DNA of 17,336 nucleotides from Collinsella sp. (GTDB taxonomy: Bacteria; Actinomycetota; Coriobacteriia; Coriobacteriales; Coriobacteriaceae): contig WGSR01000012.1 of the NCBI GenBank assembly GCA_014871545.1, forward strand, positions 1-17,336. The letters run 5' to 3'. Below, piece by piece: positions 11,952-17,336 of this stretch; position 1 is the stretch's first letter, and each line of letters begins with the position of its first letter. The notes under the pieces were generated by a model. It ran no database searches and was not told the DNA's origin. It saw nothing but the letters and a program-made list of their open reading frames with translations. A program made the position numbers and the translations under genes.

Positions 11952-13982
11952 GTGGCAAACGAAAACGATTACGATGGCGGCGAGATTAAGATTCTCGAAG
12001 GTCTCGAGGCCGTTCGTAAGCGCCCGGGCATGTATATCGGCTCGACGAGCGCCAGCGGTCTGCATCACCTGGTGTGGGAGATCGTTGACAACTCCGTTGA
12101 CGAGGCCATGGCCGGTTTCTGCACCGAGATTCAGGTGACGGTCCACGCCGACAACTCCATCACGGTCGTCGACAACGGGCGAGGCATCCCCGTCGACGAG
12201 CACCCCATCAAAAAGATCCCGACGCTCGAGGTCGTTATGACGATCCTGCACGCCGGCGGTAAGTTCGATAACTCGGCCTACAAGGTCTCGGGCGGCCTGC
12301 ACGGCGTGGGCATCTCCGTCGTCAACGCGCTGTCCAAGCGCGTGGTCGTGCAGGTGCGCCGTGATGGCAGTGTCTACGAGATGGAGTTCTCGCGCGGCAA
12401 GACCGTCAAGAAGATGGAGGTCGTGGGCACCTCGGATTCGACGGGTACCACCGTCAGCTTCTGGCCCGACGACGAGATCTTCGAGACCTGTGTCTACGAT
12501 TTCGATACGCTGCACAACCGTCTGCAAGAGACGGCGTTCCTCAATAAGAATCTAAAGATTGTGCTGACCGACGAGCGCGAAGCGACTCCCCACGTGGAGG
12601 AGTTCTGCTACGAGGGCGGCATTATCGACTTCGTCAAGTTCCTCAACGACGGCAAGGAGGTCCCCGAGGCCTTTAAGGAGCCCATCTACATCGAGGGCAA
12701 ATCGGATCCGGATGCGCCCGTGACCAAGATGGGCGAGGTCGAGGTGTCCCTGCAGTGGAATGCCGGCTATGGCGAGAACGTCATGTCGTTTGCCAACGAC
12801 ATCTACACCCCCGAGGGCGGCATGCATCTCGAGGGTTTCCGCACCGCACTCACCCGCGTGATCAACGATTACGCCCGTAAGCAGAACCTGCTCAAGGAGA
12901 AGGACGCCAACCTGAGCGGCGACGACGTGCGCGAGGGTCTTTCGGCCGTTATCTCGGTCAAGCTGCCCGACCCGCAGTTTGAGGGTCAGACCAAGGCAAA
13001 GCTCGGCAGCTCCTACATGCGCGCACTTACGCTTAAGATTGTGACCGACGGGCTGGCCGATTATTTGGAGGAGCACCCCAAGCCCGCTCGCGAGATCGTC
13101 AAGAAGGCCCAGCAGGCCTGCAAGGCCCGCAACGCTGCCCGCAAGGCGCGCGAGGCGACCCGCCGCAAGAGTCTGCTCGAGACGGCTTCGCTGCCCGGCA
13201 AGCTCGCCGACTGCTCGGTGCGCGATGCCGAGCTGACCGAGCTCTTTATCGTAGAGGGCGACTCGGCAGGCGGTTCGGCCAAGGACGGCCGTCGCCGAGA
13301 CATCCAGGCGATCCTGCCCCTGCGCGGCAAGATTCTGAACGTCGAGCGCGTGGGCGACCACCGCGCATTCTCGAGCGACACCATCCAGTCGCTGATCACC
13401 GCGATCGGCTGCGGCGTCACGACGAGCGCCGGCGACGGCGGCGACTTCGATATCACCAAGGCGCGCTACCACAAGATCATCATCATGACCGATGCAGACG
13501 TTGACGGCGCGCATATCCGCATCCTGCTGCTGACGTTCTTCTACAAGTACATGCGCCCGCTGATCGATGCCGGCTATGTCTATGTTGCCTGCCCGCCCAT
13601 CTTTGGCATTAAGGTGCGCAACAAGATCCATTACGTGTATCCCAACGGCCGCCAGCCCGAAGACGAGATTCTGCGTGACACCATTCAGAGCCTGGGCCTG
13701 AACCCCGACGACAACGACGAGGACGGCAAGGCCAAGGACGGCAAGATTACCAAGAAGCGCAAAGGCTATACCGTCCAGCGCTACAAGGGCCTGGGCGAGA
13801 TGGACCCCAAGCAGCTTGCCTCGACGACGATGGACCCCAAGACCCGCATTTTGCAGCGCGTGTCGATCGAGGACGCCGTGGTGGCGGACCGCGCCGTGCG
13901 CGAGCTCATGGGTTCCGAGGTCGGCTATCGCCGCGAGTACATCGAGAAACATGCGCATGACGCGCGTTTCCTTGATGCTTAA
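11952..13982 (+). CDS. gyrB: DNA gyrase subunit B
   Basis: The ATPase half of gyrase, which introduces negative supercoils. With GTG at 11952 the protein has 676 residues. AAGGAGG lies four bases before this GTG, and an in-frame TTG at 11934 is upstream of that site and so rejected. GHKL ATPase motifs are EIVDNSVDEA (43-52), VVDNGRGIP (72-80) and GGLHGVGISVVNAL (114-127), with QTKAKLGSS later (the QTK loop). The TOPRIM domain has EGDSAGGSAK (E435 onward) and MTDADVDGAHI (D514, D516 and D518 as metal ligands). YKGLGEMDPKQLASTTMDP is the family C-terminal block. The stop is followed after 11 bp by gyrA. Confidence 0.98.
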   Translation: MANENDYDGGEIKILEGLEAVRKRPGMYIGSTSASGLHHLVWEIVDNSVDEAMAGFCTEIQVTVHADNSITVVDNGRGIPVDEHPIKKIPTLEVVMTILHAGGKFDNSAYKVSGGLHGVGISVVNALSKRVVVQVRRDGSVYEMEFSRGKTVKKMEVVGTSDSTGTTVSFWPDDEIFETCVYDFDTLHNRLQETAFLNKNLKIVLTDEREATPHVEEFCYEGGIIDFVKFLNDGKEVPEAFKEPIYIEGKSDPDAPVTKMGEVEVSLQWNAGYGENVMSFANDIYTPEGGMHLEGFRTALTRVINDYARKQNLLKEKDANLSGDDVREGLSAVISVKLPDPQFEGQTKAKLGSSYMRALTLKIVTDGLADYLEEHPKPAREIVKKAQQACKARNAARKAREATRRKSLLETASLPGKLADCSVRDAELTELFIVEGDSAGGSAKDGRRRDIQAILPLRGKILNVERVGDHRAFSSDTIQSLITAIGCGVTTSAGDGGDFDITKARYHKIIIMTDADVDGAHIRILLLTFFYKYMRPLIDAGYVYVACPPIFGIKVRNKIHYVYPNGRQPEDEILRDTIQSLGLNPDDNDEDGKAKDGKITKKRKGYTVQRYKGLGEMDPKQLASTTMDPKTRILQRVSIEDAVVADRAVRELMGSEVGYRREYIEKHAHDARFLDA

Positions 13983-13993
13983 GAGGAGGTAAC

Positions 13994-16735
13994 GTGGCAG
14001 ACGATATCAACAACAACGAGGGTATGGACGAGGCCGGCGACGCCGGCATGCCCGATGATCTGAAGCGCCTGCTCGCCCGCGCAGAGCAGGGCGAGGACGG
14101 CGACCCGGATTCCTATAACCCCGACGCCGAGGATGAAGAGGAAGAGGATGACGACGCCGAGCTCGAGGAGAGCTTCGGCGCGGTCGATCGTGGCGCTTCG
14201 GCCGGCGAGGACATCAACGGCGGTCAGCTCCAGATTTCGGAGTTCGGCCGCGAGATGAAGCAGTCGTTCATCGAGTACTCGATGTCGGTCATTACGGCGC
14301 GCGCCCTGCCGGACGTGCGCGACGGCCTAAAGCCGGTGCACCGCCGCATCCTGTACGCCATGAACGAGAGCGGCATCTACCCCAACCGCCCGCATAAGAA
14401 GTCGGCCTGGACGGTCGGCGAAGTTATCGGCAAGTACCATCCGCACGGTGACTCCGCGGTCTACGAGGCCATGGTTCGTCTGGCGCAGTGGTTCTCCATG
14501 CGCACACCACTCATCGATGGCCACGGCAACTTCGGCAACATCGACGGCGACGGCGCGGCGGCCATGCGTTATACCGAGAGCCGCCTGGCAAAGCCCGCCA
14601 TGGAGTTGCTGCGCGACCTGCAAAAGGATACCGTCGACTGGCAGCCCAACTACGACGAGTCGCTCGCCGAGCCCGTAGCGCTGCCCGCGCGCTTCCCCAA
14701 CCTGCTGGTCAACGGTAGCCAGGGCATCGCCGTCGGCATGGCCACCAATATCGCCCCGCATAACCTCACCGAGGCGATCGAGGCCACCTGCTACCTGATC
14801 GACAACCCCGACGCCACCGTCGACGAGCTCATGCAGATCATGCCCGGTCCGGACTTCCCCACCGGCGCCATCATCATGGGCAGCGCCGGCATTAAGCAGA
14901 GCTACGAGACCGGCCGCGGCTCCATTACCGTGCGCGCCAAGGCACACGTTGAGTCCACCAAGACCGGTCGCAGCCGCCTGGTCTTCACCGAGATTCCCTA
15001 CATGGTCAACAAGGGCACCCTGCAGGAGAAGATTGCCCAGCTCGTCAACGACAAGCGCATCGAGGGCATCTCGGATATGCGCGATGAGTCCAACCAGAAG
15101 GGCATCCGTCTGGTCATCGAGCTCAAGAAGGGCGTCATTCCGCAGGTCGTGCTCAACAACCTGTATAAGTACACCTCGCTGCAGACGACCTTCGGCGCCA
15201 ACAACCTGGCGCTCGTCAACGGCGTTCCCAAATGCCTGAGCCTGCGCGAGATGCTGCAGCACTACATTGACCACCAGGTCGACGTCGTCACTCGCCGCAC
15301 CCGCTTCGACCTTAAGAAGGCCCAGGCGCGTGCCCATATCCTCGAGGGCTACCTGATGGCCCTTGACCATATCGACGAGGTCATTAGCATCATCCGCTCC
15401 TCGCAGACCGACTCCGAGGCCAGCAGCCGCCTGATCGAGCGCTTTGGCTTTACGCCCGAGCAGACCACGGCCATCCTCGAGATGAAGCTGCGCCGCCTGA
15501 CCGGCCTGGAGCGCGACAAGATCCAAGAAGAGTTGGACGGCCTGCGCCGCGCCATCGCCTACTACGAGGACCTGCTGGCGCATGAGGAGAAGATCCTGGG
15601 CGTCATCAAGGAAGAGATGCGCGAGATCTCCAAGAAGTTTGGCGACAAGCGCCGCACCGAGATCAGCCAGGTTGAGAAGGACCTGGATGTCGAGGACCTC
15701 ATCGCCGACGAGGACATGGTCGTGACCATCACCCACACCGGCTACGTTAAGCGTATCCCGGTGGCTGCCTACCGTGCCCAGAAGCGCGGAGGCAAGGGTG
15801 TGTCGGGCGTCAACCTCAAAGAGGACGATGTTATCGACGAGATGTTTATCGCGTCCACGCACGAGTACGTGCTGTTCTTCTCGAGCAAGGGCAAGGTCTA
15901 TCGCCTGAAGGTGCACGAGCTGCCGGTGGGTACGCGCCAGGCGCGCGGTACCGCGATCGTCAACCTGCTGCCCTTTGAGGACGGCGAGAAGATCGCGAGC
16001 GTCATCAGCTGCCGCGAGTTCCCGGCCAACGAGTACCTGATGTTTGCCACTAAGAGCGGCATGGTCAAGAAGACCGTGATGAGCGCATATGACCGCAGCC
16101 GTCGCGACGGCCTGATCGCTATCAACCTGCGTGACGACGACGCGCTGCTGAACGTGCGCCGCGTGCGCGGGGGCGACAAGATTATCCTGGCCACCACCGC
16201 GGGCAAGGCGATCATGTTCTCCGAGGAGCAGGTACGCGCTACCGGTCGCGATACCAGCGGCGTTCGCGGCATTAGCATGAAGGACGGCGTGAGCGTTCTG
16301 GGCATGGAAGTCACTAACGGCAACGGCGATCTGTTCGTCATCACCGAGCGCGGCTACGGCAAGCGCACGCCGGTTGCGGACTACCCGGAGCAGAATCGCG
16401 GCGGCCAGGGCGTCTACACCATCCAAATGACCGAGCGTAAGGGTAACCTCGCGGCCATGAAGACAGTGGGCCCGCAGCACGAGCTATTCATCGTGACGGA
16501 GGGTGCGACGGTCATTCGCGTCAAGACCGACGAGATCAGCCAGACTGGCCGCGCTACCCAGGGCGTCAAGATGATGACCGTCGACGACAACGACCGCATC
16601 TGCGCCGTAGCCCGCATGACGGCCGCCAAAGAGAGGCCCGAAGGCGAAGCCACAGAAAACGGCTCTGCTTCCGAAGAAACCCCTGTCGATCTAGGCGACG
16701 GCAACGACATGCCAGAAGATCTCCTCGACGAGTAA
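13994..16735 (+). CDS. gyrA: DNA gyrase subunit A with acidic N-terminal extension
   Basis: The DNA-cleaving half of gyrase; 913 residues. GTG start with GAGGAGG four bases upstream. Residues 1 to about 79 are a strongly acidic extension (EDEEEEDDDAELEE at 46-59) before the normal start QISEFGREMKQSFIEYSMSVI, giving an offset of 71 from E. coli numbering. The catalytic Tyr is Y193 (AAAMRYTE). The quinolone-determining region reads HPHGDSAVYEAMV, with Ser154 and Glu158 at the positions of E. coli Ser83 and Asp87, so there is no obvious resistance change. The GyrA box is QKRGGKG (596-602) in the beta-pinwheel C-terminal domain, so this is gyrase rather than topoisomerase IV. The tail after about 875 is again acidic. 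A terminator follows. Confidence 0.98.
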   Translation: MADDINNNEGMDEAGDAGMPDDLKRLLARAEQGEDGDPDSYNPDAEDEEEEDDDAELEESFGAVDRGASAGEDINGGQLQISEFGREMKQSFIEYSMSVITARALPDVRDGLKPVHRRILYAMNESGIYPNRPHKKSAWTVGEVIGKYHPHGDSAVYEAMVRLAQWFSMRTPLIDGHGNFGNIDGDGAAAMRYTESRLAKPAMELLRDLQKDTVDWQPNYDESLAEPVALPARFPNLLVNGSQGIAVGMATNIAPHNLTEAIEATCYLIDNPDATVDELMQIMPGPDFPTGAIIMGSAGIKQSYETGRGSITVRAKAHVESTKTGRSRLVFTEIPYMVNKGTLQEKIAQLVNDKRIEGISDMRDESNQKGIRLVIELKKGVIPQVVLNNLYKYTSLQTTFGANNLALVNGVPKCLSLREMLQHYIDHQVDVVTRRTRFDLKKAQARAHILEGYLMALDHIDEVISIIRSSQTDSEASSRLIERFGFTPEQTTAILEMKLRRLTGLERDKIQEELDGLRRAIAYYEDLLAHEEKILGVIKEEMREISKKFGDKRRTEISQVEKDLDVEDLIADEDMVVTITHTGYVKRIPVAAYRAQKRGGKGVSGVNLKEDDVIDEMFIASTHEYVLFFSSKGKVYRLKVHELPVGTRQARGTAIVNLLPFEDGEKIASVISCREFPANEYLMFATKSGMVKKTVMSAYDRSRRDGLIAINLRDDDALLNVRRVRGGDKIILATTAGKAIMFSEEQVRATGRDTSGVRGISMKDGVSVLGMEVTNGNGDLFVITERGYGKRTPVADYPEQNRGGQGVYTIQMTERKGNLAAMKTVGPQHELFIVTEGATVIRVKTDEISQTGRATQGVKMMTVDDNDRICAVARMTAAKERPEGEATENGSASEETPVDLGDGNDMPEDLLDE

Positions 16736-16775
16736 GAGGCCCTGGCTGGTAGAAAATATCAGACCCCAAATATCG

Positions 16776-16808
16776 GCGGTCGGCGCACTGCGCGCCGACC
16801 GCTTTTTT
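16776..16808 (+). terminator. Intrinsic terminator after gyrA
   Basis: A perfect 11-bp GC-rich stem (16776-16786 with 16792-16802) with a 5-nt loop is followed by six T (16803-16808). It lies 40 bp after the gyrA stop. Its T-run is also the outer edge of the large inverted repeat that follows. Confidence 0.93.
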
Positions 16809-16988
16809 GAAAACCTTGGGACTCGTGTTCGCCCCGGTCGCACGGCGGCATGTGAAGTCGATCGCGAGTTCCGCACGAGCCAGAGAGCACTTAATGTGCT
16901 CTCTGCGCGAGTCAGGACTGTCCGAGCAGGCGACTTCACATGCCGCCGTGCGACCGGGGCGAACACCCTTCAAAGATTTTCAAAAAAG
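16802..16988. repeat. Large palindromic element with a perfect 36-bp inverted repeat
   Basis: Bases 16825-16860 are the exact reverse complement of 16931-16966. The symmetry continues outward with mismatches: CTTTTTTGAAAA at 16802-16813 mirrors 16977-16988, so the arms reach about 59 bp. The 70-bp centre contains its own hairpin, a 10-bp stem CAGAGAGCAC (16881-16890) pairing with 16896-16905 around TTAAT, and a direct repeat CGCGAGT (16863, 16906). No convincing gene is present; short open frames on both strands are mirror images of the arms. It could be a MITE-like non-autonomous element, a long structured RNA or a bidirectional transcription barrier between gyrA and the tRNAs. It covers most of the 300-bp gap from 16736 to 17035. 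Confidence 0.9.
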
Positions 16989-16991
16989 TTG

Positions 16992-17021
16992 TTGACGCGC
17001 GCGTAACGACTCGTCTAATAT
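16992..17021 (+). promoter_or_regulatory. Promoter of the tRNA cluster
   Basis: A -35 TTGACG (16992-16997), an 18-bp spacer and a -10 TAATAT (17016-17021) lie 14 bp before the first tRNA. The -35 begins four bases after the end of the inverted-repeat element. Confidence 0.75.
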
Positions 17022-17035
17022 ATCCCTTGCGCGAT

Positions 17036-17112
17036 GGACCTGTAGCTCAGTTGGTTAGAGCGTCCGGCTGATAACCGGGAGGTCACAAGTTCGAATCTTG
17101 TCAGGTCCACCA
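17036..17112 (+). tRNA. tRNA-Ile (anticodon GAT), copy 1
   Basis: A 77-nt cloverleaf. Acceptor GGACCTG pairs with CAGGTCC, the D-stem is GCTC/GAGC, the anticodon loop CTGATAA contains GAT, the T-loop is TTCGAAT, and the gene encodes discriminator A and CCA. Reads AUC/AUU codons. Confidence 0.98.
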
Positions 17113-17123
17113 CTTTCTTTCGC

Positions 17124-17168
17124 AATAAACACCCCAGCGAGAGCCGAGTCGCCGCTGGGGTGTTTATT
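17124..17168. terminator. Strong hairpin between tRNA-Ile and tRNA-Ala
   Basis: A perfect 16-bp stem (17124-17139 with 17153-17168) has a 13-nt loop. The base of the stem is AATAAA/TTTATT, so it carries a short U-tract on either strand, but no long T-run follows. It may be a terminator after tRNA-Ile or a processing hairpin in a tRNA-Ile/tRNA-Ala transcript. Confidence 0.65.
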
Positions 17169-17179
17169 ACTGTCTCCGT

Positions 17180-17255
17180 GGGGGTTTAGCTCAGCTGGGA
17201 GAGCGCGGGCTTTGCAAGCCTGAGGTCAGGGGTTCGATCCCCCTAACCTCCACCA
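17180..17255 (+). tRNA. tRNA-Ala (anticodon TGC)
   Basis: A 76-nt cloverleaf. Acceptor GGGGGTT pairs with AACCTCC, including the G3-U70 wobble pair that alanyl-tRNA synthetase recognises. D-stem GCTC/GAGC, anticodon loop TTTGCAA with TGC, T-loop TTCGATC, encoded CCA. It lies 67 bp after tRNA-Ile and 4 bp before the next tRNA-Ile. Confidence 0.98.
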
Positions 17256-17259
17256 TGAT

Positions 17260-17336
17260 GGACCTGTAGCTCAGTTGGTTAGAGCGTCCGGCTGATAACC
17301 GGGAGGTCACAAGTTCGAATCTTGTCAGGTCCACCA
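17260..17336 (+). tRNA. tRNA-Ile (anticodon GAT), copy 2
   Basis: Identical over all 77 nt to the copy at 17036-17112; the three bases before it (GAT) also match. It ends exactly on the last base of the window, so either a real duplicate or an effect of where the sequence was cut or assembled. Confidence 0.92.

Noticed and set aside
12552..13958. A 468-residue minus-strand open frame opposite gyrB
   Set aside because: Antisense shadow of the conserved gyrB coding sequence.
14327..16480. A 717-residue open frame on the minus strand opposite gyrA
   Set aside because: It is the shadow of a GC-rich gene with biased third positions; the protein is an Ala/Leu/His/Asp-rich string with no domain, and gyrA on the other strand is certain.
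16807..16995. Small plus-strand frame and matching minus-strand frames in the gyrA-tRNA gap with a shared FAPVARRHVKS peptide
   Set aside because: The shared peptide arises because the 36-bp inverted repeat is translated from both strands; no ribosome site or family supports a gene.
1..17336. CRISPR arrays, transposases, phage or toxin-antitoxin genes
   Set aside because: I looked for regularly spaced direct repeats and such gene families and saw none; the only regular array is the parS trio.

Overview
This window is a bacterial chromosome origin region. Gene order and sequence point to an actinobacterium, most likely class Coriobacteriia (Collinsella-like). The run dnaA-dnaN-recF-DUF721/dciA-gyrB-gyrA is an actinobacterial arrangement, and the left arm lacks mnmE/mnmG between jag and rsmG. 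The taxonomic call is inference from gene order and protein style; no database was searched.

Layout. 1-164 holds the 3' end of rlmN (+), followed by its terminator. 298-5400 is a block read leftward, away from the origin, as two transcription units. The first is rpmH-rnpA-yidD-yidC-jag, with a clear promoter at 5473-5502 and a terminator at 3222-3251. The second is rsmG-parA-parB plus a small membrane protein gene, ending at a terminator at 298-331. Three perfect parS sites, spaced exactly 39 bp, lie between rsmG and parA. Weaker parS copies lie beside rlmN and inside dnaA.

5503-5745 is the first origin half, with TTTTCAACA-type DnaA boxes and a helically phased array of TTTTC motifs. Rightward from it comes an unusual gene (5746-7098) encoding a GHKL-type ATPase domain, a Gln/Tyr/Pro-rich low-complexity stretch and a C-terminal winged helix. 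It lies 15 bp ahead of dnaA. The dnaA-dnaN gap (8839-9076) is the second origin half, with DnaA boxes, a DnaA-trio-like run of five triplets and an AT-rich presumed unwinding element.

The replication genes dnaN, recF, dciA, gyrB and gyrA follow. After the gyrA terminator lies a large palindromic element with a perfect 36-bp inverted repeat. Then come a tRNA promoter and tRNA-Ile(GAT), tRNA-Ala(TGC) and a second identical tRNA-Ile(GAT) that ends on the last base.

Together the genes cover initiation (DnaA, oriC), the sliding clamp (DnaN), helicase recruitment (DciA), topology (gyrase), gap repair (RecF), origin segregation (ParABS), and ribosome and membrane-protein biogenesis (rpmH, rnpA, yidD, yidC, jag, rsmG, rlmN). 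The main candidate for something undescribed is the ATPase/Q-rich/winged-helix protein, which sits inside a bipartite origin and carries extra DnaA-box-like sequences in its coding region.
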